64,000 nucleotides of DNA. It comes from Candidatus Coatesiibacteriota bacterium (GTDB taxonomy: Bacteria; JAFGND01). Shown here one piece after another: positions 34,731 to 43,639 of this stretch. The position numbers and the translations under genes are program-made. Location: assembly GCA_016927185.1 (NCBI GenBank), contig JAFGND010000034.1:33427-97426 (forward strand). The letters run 5' to 3'. The notes under the pieces are model-generated. The model saw nothing but the letters and a program-made list of their open reading frames with translations. It was not told where the DNA came from and did not search any database. Positions within the stretch are counted from its first letter, which is position 1. Each line of letters starts with the position of its first letter.

Positions 34731-35762
34731 ATGCGTAAGTTATTGTTTGGATTGATAGTATTGGCAATAGCAGGAGCATTAGGGGCGATCACTTATCCAT
34801 TCTATGAAAACCTGGATATTTATCAGGTGAAATCTGGAGATACTTTATGGGATATTTCTGGCTGGTATCTTGGTAATCACTGGGCATGGCCAGCAATTTA
34901 TGAAGCAAATTCTCCATATCTTGCTGACCCAGTTTACAGGAATGGCTTGATAATTGTCTGGATATATCCAGGAGACCATCTGATAATGCCTGGAGGACCA
35001 CTTGCAAGACCATATCATGTTACTCTTTTTACTCCAGACAAAAAAGCCTATGGAAGTTTCATAGACTGGCCTAAAAACTATGAGAAATATGGAGAAATAG
35101 TAAGAGAAGACTACTACGAACACGAAAACGTAGATCACGAACAAGCAATGCTTTCTCAATGGGATCCATTTGTGATTGACAGAGGTGCAAATGCTAATGT
35201 AAAAGTGGGAGACAAATTCTGGATTTTTGGAGTAGATAAGATAGTAAATCATCCTGTACAGAAGAAAACACAAGTAGGTTCCCTGATTCGTTTCAAGGGT
35301 CTGGGAGAAATTCAAGAAGTATACGAAAGAGTATCAAAAGGAAGAATTGTCAGGGCATTTGAACCTATATATGTTCATGATAGAGTAATGCCATGGGAGC
35401 CAACTCTTGTTCCAGCATTCAAGGGCTATGAAAAACCAGCATCCTATAATGAAGGTTATGTAGTCCAGATAAGAGATAGTGAGTTAGATATAACATATGA
35501 TATAGTATATATTGACAAGGGAACAAGAAATGGTGTTGGAGATGGCGATGTTTTCGAAGTCTACAGACCAGAGAAAACAAGGGATAACAGGTTCGAACAG
35601 AAAGTTGTCATTCCTGTTACTGTTATAGCAAAACTCCTTGTGATAAATGCAAGAGCAACTACATCAACCTGTTATGTTTTTGGTGCCAAAACAAGGAATG
35701 TCCTGGTCGGAGATCATGTCAGACATGCACTCAAGGCCATAACTTTTTATCCACAAAAATAA
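34731..35762 (+). CDS. Exported LysM-domain protein
   Basis: The 343 residues start with a signal peptide (KLLFGLIVLAIAGALGA). A LysM domain at about 30-85 reads YQVKSGDTLWDISGWYLGN...PAIYEANSPYL...LIMPGG and binds peptidoglycan. The remaining part is beta-rich and includes a segment near 255-300 (YIDKGTRNGVGDGDVFEVYRP) resembling the FlgT-C-like or PEGA-style barrel of envelope proteins. The gene has its own promoter, a strong AGGAGG site and a downstream hairpin, consistent with high expression. It is probably an abundant periplasmic cell-wall protein. Confidence 0.85.
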   Translation: MRKLLFGLIVLAIAGALGAITYPFYENLDIYQVKSGDTLWDISGWYLGNHWAWPAIYEANSPYLADPVYRNGLIIVWIYPGDHLIMPGGPLARPYHVTLFTPDKKAYGSFIDWPKNYEKYGEIVREDYYEHENVDHEQAMLSQWDPFVIDRGANANVKVGDKFWIFGVDKIVNHPVQKKTQVGSLIRFKGLGEIQEVYERVSKGRIVRAFEPIYVHDRVMPWEPTLVPAFKGYEKPASYNEGYVVQIRDSELDITYDIVYIDKGTRNGVGDGDVFEVYRPEKTRDNRFEQKVVIPVTVIAKLLVINARATTSTCYVFGAKTRNVLVGDHVRHALKAITFYPQK

Positions 35763-35782
35763 TTCTCTTTCTGTTTGTTACG

Positions 35783-35808
35783 AAGGGGCTTTAATGGAGA
35801 AGCCCCTT
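35783..35808 (+). terminator. Hairpin terminator after the LysM gene
   Basis: A perfect 9-bp stem (AAGGGGCTT / AAGCCCCTT) with an 8-base loop starts 21 bases after the stop. The tail TGAAATTT is only partly U-rich. It lies directly before the ABC exporter start. Confidence 0.7.
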
Positions 35809-35816
35809 TGAAATTT

Positions 35817-37688
35817 ATGCATACTTATCTAAGACTTCTCTCTTATCTCAAGCCTTACTGGAAAAAGGTAATCCTTATTTTTTTGCTTACCCTTGGTTTG
35901 GCAGCAACAAGTGGAGCTTCTCTTGGAATGATTTATCCTCTCTTCCAGGGAATACTCACAATGAAGAAAAACTCAGAAGAAACAGTAAGCATGAGCCAAT
36001 TCATAGAAGCAAGCAAGAAAAGTATTTCAGAAACAAATATTCTTAAAAAGAATGAAGCAAGAAATTTCTGTGCTGATTTAAAAAAGATGTTCAGGAAACT
36101 TCCTTCAGATTCTGCAATACTAATTATCTGCTTTATTACCTTAGTACTTCTTGTAATAAAAAATGCTTTCACTTTTCTGCAAAGTTATTCCATGGTAAAT
36201 CTGGAACAGAATCTAGCAAGGGATCTTAGAAACAAGATTTTTTCTCATTATCAGTATCTTCCTCTCCAGTATTTTGCCACAAACAAGGCAGGGGAAGTAA
36301 TTTCTAAAGTAACAAATGATGTTAATGTCGTACTTGCAGCTGTTTCAGGAGGATTTGGATCAATAATACGTGAAGGTTTATTGCTGATAATATATATTGC
36401 AATTGTACTTACCTCAAGCATTGAACTTGCTTTGCTGTCATTCATTTCCCTTCCAGTTGCTTCTATAGCAATATATTTGATAGGAAAGAAGTTAAGAAAA
36501 AAGAGTGAGAGAAAGCAGAAGGCAGTTGCTGAGGTTCAATCAGCACTCTATGAGAACTACATCGGAATAAGAATTGTAAAAGCATTTGCCATGGAGAAAT
36601 TCGAAAGAGAAAGATTCCGCGAAAAGACCACAAATGAATTCAATTCCAATATTTCAATGGTCAAGAATAATGCACTTACAGGTCCTGTTACTGAAATACT
36701 TGGAACAATAGTAGCTTTATGTGTGATATTCTATGGCGCATATCTTATAAATACCACGCATACATTGAGTGTCGGTAAATTCTTCCTTTTTCTCGCAGCA
36801 CTGCTTTCCATGATGCAACCCTTGAAAAGGCTTGGGGAAGTTAATAATCAGATACAACAGGGCATTGCAGCCGGAGAAAGATTCTTTACCATTCTTGACA
36901 TGCGAATAGAGGATCCTCCAGCAGATGATCCACTACCAATACCACAAAAGATATCCTGGATATCATTCAATGAAATCAGTTTCAGTTACAATAAAGATAT
37001 TCCAGTTCTTGAAGGAGTATCTTTCAATGTGAAAGCTGGACAGATGCTTGCCATAGCAGGACCTTCTGGTGCTGGCAAATCAACTCTTGTAGACCTTTTA
37101 CCACGATTTTATTATCCAGACAAGGGAGCAATTTTGATAAATGATGTTCCCATAAACAGGCTTAACCTTCAGGAACTCAGAAAGCTTATTGGAATAGTAA
37201 CACAAGAAACAATTCTGTTTCATGACACTATCTACAACAATCTTACATATGGTTCTTCTGAAATAGGCATGGAAAAAGTGATCCTCTCATCAAAAGCAGC
37301 TAATGCTTACGATTTCATAATGAACCTTCCTAAAGGATTTGATACTATAATTGGAGAAAGAGGTCTATTGCTTTCAGGTGGACAGAAACAAAGGCTAGCT
37401 ATAGCAAGAGCCTTGCTAAAGGATCCTCCAATATTAATACTTGATGAAGCAACTTCAGCTCTTGATAGTGAAAGTGAGATGCTGGTTCAGGAAGCGATAG
37501 AAAGGCTTATTGAAAACAGGACTACCTTCGTCATAGCACACAGATTAAGTACTATTCTACATGCTAACTTAATAATAGTCCTTGATAAGGGTAAGATAAT
37601 ACAAAGAGGCACTCATGAATATCTTATATCACAAGAAGGTTTATATAAAGACCTTTATGAAATACAATTCAGGGGAAAAAAACCTTGA
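35817..37688 (+). CDS. MsbA-like ABC exporter (permease-ATPase fusion)
   Basis: The 623 residues combine six transmembrane segments (about 1-330) with an ABC ATPase domain. Walker A is GPSGAGKST, the signature is LSGGQKQR, Walker B is ILILDEATSALD and the switch is FVIAHRLST. This is the architecture of MsbA and other lipid or peptide exporters. An enlarged first extracytoplasmic loop (about residues 45-110) is highly charged. The substrate is uncertain; lipid A or another lipid is the common role next to envelope genes. The ATG at 35817 is chosen because an upstream TTG frame runs through the terminator. Confidence 0.88.
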   Translation: MHTYLRLLSYLKPYWKKVILIFLLTLGLAATSGASLGMIYPLFQGILTMKKNSEETVSMSQFIEASKKSISETNILKKNEARNFCADLKKMFRKLPSDSAILIICFITLVLLVIKNAFTFLQSYSMVNLEQNLARDLRNKIFSHYQYLPLQYFATNKAGEVISKVTNDVNVVLAAVSGGFGSIIREGLLLIIYIAIVLTSSIELALLSFISLPVASIAIYLIGKKLRKKSERKQKAVAEVQSALYENYIGIRIVKAFAMEKFERERFREKTTNEFNSNISMVKNNALTGPVTEILGTIVALCVIFYGAYLINTTHTLSVGKFFLFLAALLSMMQPLKRLGEVNNQIQQGIAAGERFFTILDMRIEDPPADDPLPIPQKISWISFNEISFSYNKDIPVLEGVSFNVKAGQMLAIAGPSGAGKSTLVDLLPRFYYPDKGAILINDVPINRLNLQELRKLIGIVTQETILFHDTIYNNLTYGSSEIGMEKVILSSKAANAYDFIMNLPKGFDTIIGERGLLLSGGQKQRLAIARALLKDPPILILDEATSALDSESEMLVQEAIERLIENRTTFVIAHRLSTILHANLIIVLDKGKIIQRGTHEYLISQEGLYKDLYEIQFRGKKP

Positions 37689-37731
37689 CAAAATCTCTGT
37701 ACATAAACAGTTGCCAAGCATTACTAAAATT

Positions 37732-37814
37732 GCCGAGGTGGCGGAAAGGCAGACGCAGCGGACTTAAAATCCGTTGGGAGCAATCCCGTGCCGGTTCGAC
37801 TCCGGCTCTCGGTA
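37732..37814 (+). tRNA. tRNA-Leu (anticodon UAA)
   Basis: This is a class II tRNA of 83 nt. The acceptor GCCGAGG pairs with TCTCGGT, with two G-U pairs. The anticodon loop is CTTAAAA, giving TAA. There is a long variable arm (TGGGAGCAATCCCG) and a T arm GCCGG-TTCGACT-CCGGC. The discriminator is A and no CCA is encoded. Confidence 0.96.
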
Positions 37815-37887
37815 AGAGATTAAAATATGAAGGTTTTTTTGCTTTCAGAATTATTAGCTAGAAATATGTACATCACAAAAAAACTCA

Positions 37888-38838
37888 ATGACTGAAACGA
37901 TCAGGGAATTCATTCATATTGAAGGGATAACTCCTGTCATTTTGACAGGTGCAAACAGCAACAATCTGATTATTCTATCCAAATACTCTAAATGCAGTAT
38001 TAATCTAAGAGGGAACCAGATAGTTGCTGAAGGAAAACCACAAGACATTGAAAGGCTTAAAATATCACTGAGAAAACTTCTCTCCCTTGCGAGAGGAGGA
38101 TCTACAATTGGTGAGCAGGAGATACTTGAATCTCTTGCTTATCAGGAAGATGAATTAGGTGATAGTGATTTTTTAAATATGTCTGGGAAGATAATAAATC
38201 CGAGAACTGGAGGTCAAAAGAATTATATAGAATCTATGCTTAATAATGATCTCACAGTTGCAATTGGACCTGCAGGTACTGGAAAAACATTCCTGGGAGT
38301 TGCAATGGCTGTCAAATGTCTGAAAGAGAAGTTTGTTGAGAAAATTGTTCTTGCAAGACCAGCTGTAGAAGCTGGAGAAAGGCTAGGATTCCTCCCTGGA
38401 GATCTCAAGGAAAAGGTAAATCCTTATCTTCAACCGATGTATGATGCCCTGGGCGATATTTACAGTATGGAAAAATTATCCAGGCTGATTGAAAATGGTT
38501 CAATCGAAGTCATTCCTCTTGCTTTTATGAGAGGAAGAACCTTCAACAGGGCATTTGTAATTCTAGATGAAGCCCAGAATACAACATCAGGTCAGATGAA
38601 AATGTTTCTCACTCGCCTCGGTTTTTATTCAAAAGCTGTCATAACTGGTGATATTACTCAGATAGATCTTCCAAACGGTACTGTTTCAGGATTAGTAGAA
38701 ATAAGAGAAATTCTTTCAAATATTCCAAGAATTGCTTTCTGTTATCTTGAAAAGAGAGATATAATAAGACATCCCCTTGTTCAGGAAATTGTTCAAGCTT
38801 ATGAAAGATACGAATCTCGAAAGATTGAAAAGCAGTAG
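37888..38838 (+). CDS. ybeZ: PhoH-like ATPase
   Basis: The 316 residues have a KH-like N-terminal region (about 1-75) and the PhoH P-loop domain. Walker A is IGPAGTGKTFLG, LARPAVEAGERLGFLPGDL is the family hallmark, Walker B is FVILDEAQNTT, and VITGDITQIDLP follows. Probable RNA-linked ATPase. It heads a run phoH-pgpH-ybeY, a widely conserved neighbourhood that continues here to CorC-like proteins. Confidence 0.95.
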   Translation: MTETIREFIHIEGITPVILTGANSNNLIILSKYSKCSINLRGNQIVAEGKPQDIERLKISLRKLLSLARGGSTIGEQEILESLAYQEDELGDSDFLNMSGKIINPRTGGQKNYIESMLNNDLTVAIGPAGTGKTFLGVAMAVKCLKEKFVEKIVLARPAVEAGERLGFLPGDLKEKVNPYLQPMYDALGDIYSMEKLSRLIENGSIEVIPLAFMRGRTFNRAFVILDEAQNTTSGQMKMFLTRLGFYSKAVITGDITQIDLPNGTVSGLVEIREILSNIPRIAFCYLEKRDIIRHPLVQEIVQAYERYESRKIEKQ

Positions 38839-38839
38839 A

Positions 38840-40939
38840 ATGAATTTCATAAAACGGTTTCTGATTTTCCTGTTCCTTCTTGCTGTCATACTACTCTATA
38901 TCCCCGGTACTTATAAAAAGAAGCTTCCTGATTATAAACTTGATGACATTCCACAAACTAGCCTCATTTCAGAAATAGAATTCGCTGTAACCAAAACAGA
39001 TGAAGAAATCAGGAAGGAAAAAGAAAACAAGAAGAATGAAATCCCTCCATATTACAGATTTGATAAAACAGCAATAGAAAATGCACTTTCAAACCTGAAT
39101 AATCTTGTAGATAAAATAGACAGTTTTACAAAAAAAAGAAATCAGAAAGTATTCGCTGATTCACTAAATGAAATAAAATCCAACTTTAAGGAAGCTGATT
39201 TCAAACTTATAAACAGAGATAATCTGGAGAATATAAAAAAGCAAGTTAAATCAATACTCGAAGAAAACTATATTATTGATAGCGAGAAGGATATTGAAGG
39301 ATATCAGGAGATATTTGTATCAAGAAAAGGTGATTTTTGGGAAAAGATAATGGCTAACAACCTTCTTTTCTTGAATAATCTGGAAATTGGTGTCAGATCG
39401 ATGCAATTAAATGAAGAATTCAAGGGTTTATTGCCATCAATAACTGCATATGTAACAAAGCATCCCACTCTCAAGGCAGATTCCCAGAAAAGAAATAATG
39501 TCATTGAGGAGAACCTTTCAAAGATAGGAAGCATAAAATATTACGTCAGGAAAAATGAAATAATCCTTGAGGCAAACAAGGTTATAAAGAATAATGATTT
39601 CCAGAAATACACTGCCTACAGAAATATCAGAAGTGGCAGTGAATCGAAATTCTCCCTAAGAAGCAGAGCTATTAAATTCTGCAGCTATGCCTTGCTAATT
39701 ATGTCATTAATACTGCTTTCTTCATATGTCCTTAAGATTGTATCCTTGGAGGAGTATAAAAACAACAGATTTGTTCTTCTTCTAGCAGTTCTCCTTGCAT
39801 TGACTGTTTTCATTACAGGACTTGTAAGGCATAAATATCCTGTTATTGGAGTCTATTTCATTCCTGTTTCGCTTTTCACTATGGTAGTTTCAATGCTCAA
39901 GAATAACAGGATAGCAGTAGTTCTTGGCTTTGTTTCATCTATAATAGTTGGATTGATTACCGAAAATAATATAAACTGGGTGATCATTTCTTTTGCCAAT
40001 TCTATGGCTGGTATCTATTCAGTTAAATATCTTAAAAACAGACTCTCGGTTTACAAATCAATCATAATAATTTTTATAGTCTGTTCAGTTATAAGTTCTG
40101 CGATAGTATTGATAGATGATCCAGTAATAACAGAGAAAATATTCTCTATTAAAAAATATAATCTAATCACTGATGGATTGCTGATTATTGGTGGGCATGC
40201 TTTATTGAGCTGTCTTTTAACAATAGGATTTCTTCCCTTGCTTGAGAGTCTGTTTGGATTGACAACAGAAATAACATTATATGAATATTTAGATTTAAAC
40301 AGACATTTGCTCAAACAGATGTCAATCCAGGCAAAAGGGACATTCAATCATTCACTTATTGTTGCTGATTTAGCTGAATCTGCTGCAGTACAGATAGGAG
40401 CAAATCCTGTACTGGTAAGAGCTGGTGCATACTATCATGATATAGGCAAGACAAAAGAACCCATTTACTTCATTGAGAATCAGCATGAAAACAATCCACA
40501 TGATCTTCTTCCCCCGCAAAAAAGTGCTAGAATCATAATAGGTCATATAGCAAACGGATTAGATATTGCTGATGATTACAATATTCCAAAAGCAATAAAA
40601 GATATAATAATACAGCATCATGGAACAACTTTGACAAATAGCTTTTATCAGAAAGCATTGAAAATGCAAACTAATGTTGTCAATGTTGAGGATTTTAGAT
40701 ATGCAGGTCCGAGACCTCAAACAAAAGAGGCTGCTCTTGTATTCCTGGCAGATCAAATAGAAACTGCAATAAGAAACACTGAACAGCAAAATATGGTTAA
40801 GATAGAGAAGATTGTAACCAGCATCATTAATACAAATATTGAGAATATGGAGCTGAATGAAAGCGGATTGACACTCCTTGATATAGATATAATTGAAAAA
40901 GCTTTTATAAAATGCCTTTCAGAAATATATGCTTTATGA
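38840..40939 (+). CDS. pgpH: 7TM-HD phosphohydrolase (PgpH-like, probable c-di-AMP phosphodiesterase)
   Basis: The start at ATG 38840, 1 base after the phoH stop, gives 699 residues. There is one N-terminal membrane segment, an extracytoplasmic 7TMR-HDED domain (about 30-285), seven membrane segments (about 290-475) and a cytoplasmic HD domain. The HD domain shows GTFNHSLIVADLAE, AGAYYHDIGKTKEP, PPQKSARIIIGH and IQHHGTT, which supply the two-metal ligands. In Listeria, PgpH degrades c-di-AMP to pApA; that function is inferred here from family membership. Confidence 0.92.
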   Translation: MNFIKRFLIFLFLLAVILLYIPGTYKKKLPDYKLDDIPQTSLISEIEFAVTKTDEEIRKEKENKKNEIPPYYRFDKTAIENALSNLNNLVDKIDSFTKKRNQKVFADSLNEIKSNFKEADFKLINRDNLENIKKQVKSILEENYIIDSEKDIEGYQEIFVSRKGDFWEKIMANNLLFLNNLEIGVRSMQLNEEFKGLLPSITAYVTKHPTLKADSQKRNNVIEENLSKIGSIKYYVRKNEIILEANKVIKNNDFQKYTAYRNIRSGSESKFSLRSRAIKFCSYALLIMSLILLSSYVLKIVSLEEYKNNRFVLLLAVLLALTVFITGLVRHKYPVIGVYFIPVSLFTMVVSMLKNNRIAVVLGFVSSIIVGLITENNINWVIISFANSMAGIYSVKYLKNRLSVYKSIIIIFIVCSVISSAIVLIDDPVITEKIFSIKKYNLITDGLLIIGGHALLSCLLTIGFLPLLESLFGLTTEITLYEYLDLNRHLLKQMSIQAKGTFNHSLIVADLAESAAVQIGANPVLVRAGAYYHDIGKTKEPIYFIENQHENNPHDLLPPQKSARIIIGHIANGLDIADDYNIPKAIKDIIIQHHGTTLTNSFYQKALKMQTNVVNVEDFRYAGPRPQTKEAALVFLADQIETAIRNTEQQNMVKIEKIVTSIINTNIENMELNESGLTLLDIDIIEKAFIKCLSEIYAL

Positions 40940-41397
40940 AAGTATCAGTAATATATCTAAATCAGGAGAAATCATTGGAATCATTATGGATTGGGAAAGT
41001 GATAAATGAAATAGTAGTCTCTGAAAAGAATATGATAGATTTAGAGGATTCTTCAATCAACATAGTCTTTGCAAGCGAAGAACAGATGAAAAGTTTGAAC
41101 CTTGAATACAGGAGAAAGAATTTTTCCACTGATGTTCTTGCATTCAAGTATGAGGATAATGATTTCAATGATGAAGAAAAAATATCAGGAGAGATTGTAA
41201 TCGCAGAAGAGTATATAAGGAGGCAGGCAAAAGAGGAGGGTGTTCCATATAATGAAGAACTGGCGAGAATGATTATACATGGATTTCTGCATATTCTGGG
41301 TTATGACCACAAAAACAAGAAAGATCTTAAGAATATGACAGAAAAGACAGAAAACTACCTCTCCTTAACAAGAGGCTACTGGGAGGATATGAAATAA
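40936..41397 (+). CDS. ybeY: Endoribonuclease YbeY
   Basis: YbeY is the metal-dependent RNase for 16S rRNA maturation. The 153 residues from the ATG at 40936, which overlaps the pgpH stop as ATGA, show LNLEYRRKNFSTDVLAF and the zinc motif HGFLHILGYDH with three histidines. The gene ends in a Shine-Dalgarno-like GGGAGG. An out-of-frame continuation into the GNAT-NeuB protein begins right at its stop codon. Confidence 0.94.
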   Translation: MKVSVIYLNQEKSLESLWIGKVINEIVVSEKNMIDLEDSSINIVFASEEQMKSLNLEYRRKNFSTDVLAFKYEDNDFNDEEKISGEIVIAEEYIRRQAKEEGVPYNEELARMIIHGFLHILGYDHKNKKDLKNMTEKTENYLSLTRGYWEDMK

Positions 41398-41480
41398 GTA
41401 CTTTCATTTATCTGGAAGAAGCAGATATAAATGATGCCAGACTCGTCTTCAAGTGGCATAATGACAAGAAAACAAGAGAA

Positions 41481-42932
41481 ATGTCATTTCATAAAAAACA
41501 GGTTTCATGGGAAGAATTTTTCAAGAAATATACCGAAAACGCATCTAAATCGAAAATTAAACCATTGATTGCTTATCATAAAGGCAAGAGAATAGCTTTC
41601 ATTTCCTTTAACGAAACTCCATATGAAGATGAAATAGAAATAAACATAAACATGGCTCCCGAAGCAAGGGGAAAAGGATTAGCTTCTGAGGTAATAAACA
41701 GGAGTTGCAGAATTCCCTTTCAGAAAGATATTAATATTATCCATGCATATATCAAATGTAATAATATTCAATCTATAAAGTCATTCGAGAAAGCTGGATT
41801 TTATTTCTCAGAAAAAACATCAAAGATAAAGGAAATTAATAGCAAAGATTCAATAGAGATTTTCAGGTTTTCAAAACAAAAAACAGAACATAAAGATGAT
41901 ACTGAAAAGGTATTCATAATAGCAGAAGCTGGCTCAAATACAATCATGGGTAATACCAGGTTGAGTATGGAAATGTCTAAAGCACTGATTGATGTCGCTG
42001 TAAATGCAAAAGCCGATGCAGTCAAGTTCCAGCTTTTCAATTCAAAATCCCTTTATGTAGAAGAAGCAGGAAAAGCAGGATATCTTTCAAAGAGAATAAA
42101 GAAAGAATCAATAAATGAGATAATAAGAAGCATTGAACTCCCGACAGAGATCATCAAGGACATATCAGAATACTGTTCTGAAAAGAATATAGAATTGATG
42201 ATCACTCCATTTTCTGTTGATGAAGCAGTCATTGTCAATAAATATGTAAAAAGACATAAACTTGCTTCTGCAGAAATTACGCATATCAGGCTTATTGAAT
42301 ATATGGCAAACACAAAGAAACCTGTTATCATTTCAACTGGTGGAGCATCTATTGAGGAAATTGAGTGGACAGTCAATCATTTTTACAGAAACAGTGGAAA
42401 GGATATCGCAATAATGCATTGCTTGCTTGACTATCCTGCAAAACCTGATTCACTCAATCTCAATATAATAAAAGGGCTGAAGGAGCATTTCTGTCTGAAA
42501 GTAGGTCTATCTGATCATAGCTTATCTTTTGAAAGTGTTCCTGTTGCAGCGGTATCACTGGGAGCAAGGATTATTGAGAAGCATTTTACCTTAAGCAGGA
42601 AACTGCCCGGTCCAGATAACTTCTATTCACTTGAACCTGAAGAACTCAAGAAAATGGTATGCCTGATAAGGGAAACTGAGCAGATTCTTGGCAAATCCAT
42701 AAAGACAGTACAGAAAAATGAGTTCAAACTTAGGGAATTTGCCCAGAGATCCATACAGGCAATTACTAATATCAGGAAAGGAGAATTATTTAAAGAGGGA
42801 GTCAATATAGGCATTTTACGTAGCGGCAACAAGACGAAAGGTATTCATCCAAAATTCATTGCTGACCTGGAAGGGAAAGAAGCCAGAAGGAATATCAGGG
42901 CAGGAGAAGGAATTATGGAGGAAGATAAATGA
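41481..42932 (+). CDS. GNAT acetyltransferase / NeuB-type nonulosonate synthase fusion
   Basis: Residues 1-135 are a GNAT domain (INMAPEARGKGLASEVI is the acetyl-CoA loop; NNIQSIKSFEKAGF). Residues about 140-420 are a NeuB/PseI-type TIM barrel (FIIAEAGSN, ADAVKFQLF, PVIISTGGAS, GLSDHSLS, RIIEKHFTL), and the last 60 are an SAF domain. This pairing recalls PseH plus PseI of pseudaminic acid synthesis. The usual NHNG after AEIG is replaced by SNTIMG, so activity needs caution. Homologous GNAT sequence (FIYLEEADINDARLVFKWHN) continues upstream in frame to 41394 without an ATG, so the true N-terminus is probably earlier than the ATG given here. A cytidylyltransferase gene follows in ATGA overlap. 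Confidence 0.85.
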   Translation: MSFHKKQVSWEEFFKKYTENASKSKIKPLIAYHKGKRIAFISFNETPYEDEIEININMAPEARGKGLASEVINRSCRIPFQKDINIIHAYIKCNNIQSIKSFEKAGFYFSEKTSKIKEINSKDSIEIFRFSKQKTEHKDDTEKVFIIAEAGSNTIMGNTRLSMEMSKALIDVAVNAKADAVKFQLFNSKSLYVEEAGKAGYLSKRIKKESINEIIRSIELPTEIIKDISEYCSEKNIELMITPFSVDEAVIVNKYVKRHKLASAEITHIRLIEYMANTKKPVIISTGGASIEEIEWTVNHFYRNSGKDIAIMHCLLDYPAKPDSLNLNIIKGLKEHFCLKVGLSDHSLSFESVPVAAVSLGARIIEKHFTLSRKLPGPDNFYSLEPEELKKMVCLIRETEQILGKSIKTVQKNEFKLREFAQRSIQAITNIRKGELFKEGVNIGILRSGNKTKGIHPKFIADLEGKEARRNIRAGEGIMEEDK

Positions 42933-43639
42933 TGATTCTTGCTGTCTTGCTTGCAAGAATGAAATCAGAGAGACTTCCAGGAAAAATAATGAAAACCTTG
43001 CTTGGAAAACCGGCTATTTATCATATAATGAAAAGAATAGAAAGATCAAGATTAATACAAAAAACAATTATCGCAATGCCGGATACCGAAAAGAATATTG
43101 AAAATGGTGCATATGTAAACTTCTGCAGGGATTTTCACATTGAACTTGGTTCTGAGTTGAATGTACTGGATAGATATTACAGTGCTGTGACTAATTTCTT
43201 GAAGGACGAGATTCCCGAAGAATTGAAATTGGTTAGATTGACTGCTGATTGTCCATTGATTGATCCTGGAATAATAGATGACACAATAAAAGCATTTCTT
43301 GAAAAAGATACTCTTGATTACATGATTTCAGATAATATTAGTAATCCAAAAGGTTTTGATATCGAAGTATTCACTTTTACTGCATTACAAAAGGCATGGA
43401 ACAGTGCATCAGCTCCAGATGATATTGAACATGTTACCCCATATATAAGAAACACTGGCAGATTCAAATGCGATGTCTTCAGGTTTAAAAGCGGACTTCC
43501 CAGAGATGTTAATTTTAGCATGGATACTCAAAAAGACTATGAATTAATAAAAGAAATATACGAATATTATGGAAATAATAATTTTTCAATTGACGATATA
43601 AGGCTCTGGTACAATAAAGTTAAGAGAAATAATGACTGA
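42929..43639 (+). CDS. SpsF/NeuA-like cytidylyltransferase
   Basis: The 236 residues match the acylneuraminate cytidylyltransferase/SpsF nucleotidyltransferase family: ILAVLLARMKSERLPGKIMKTLLGKPA contains the conserved R-S-x-R-LPGK pattern, and VRLTADCPLIDP holds the metal aspartate. It probably activates the nonulosonate made by the upstream synthase as a CMP-sugar. It overlaps the NeuB fusion by 4 bases, supporting a joint pathway, presumably for surface glycan or protein glycosylation. Confidence 0.85.
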   Translation: MMILAVLLARMKSERLPGKIMKTLLGKPAIYHIMKRIERSRLIQKTIIAMPDTEKNIENGAYVNFCRDFHIELGSELNVLDRYYSAVTNFLKDEIPEELKLVRLTADCPLIDPGIIDDTIKAFLEKDTLDYMISDNISNPKGFDIEVFTFTALQKAWNSASAPDDIEHVTPYIRNTGRFKCDVFRFKSGLPRDVNFSMDTQKDYELIKEIYEYYGNNNFSIDDIRLWYNKVKRNND

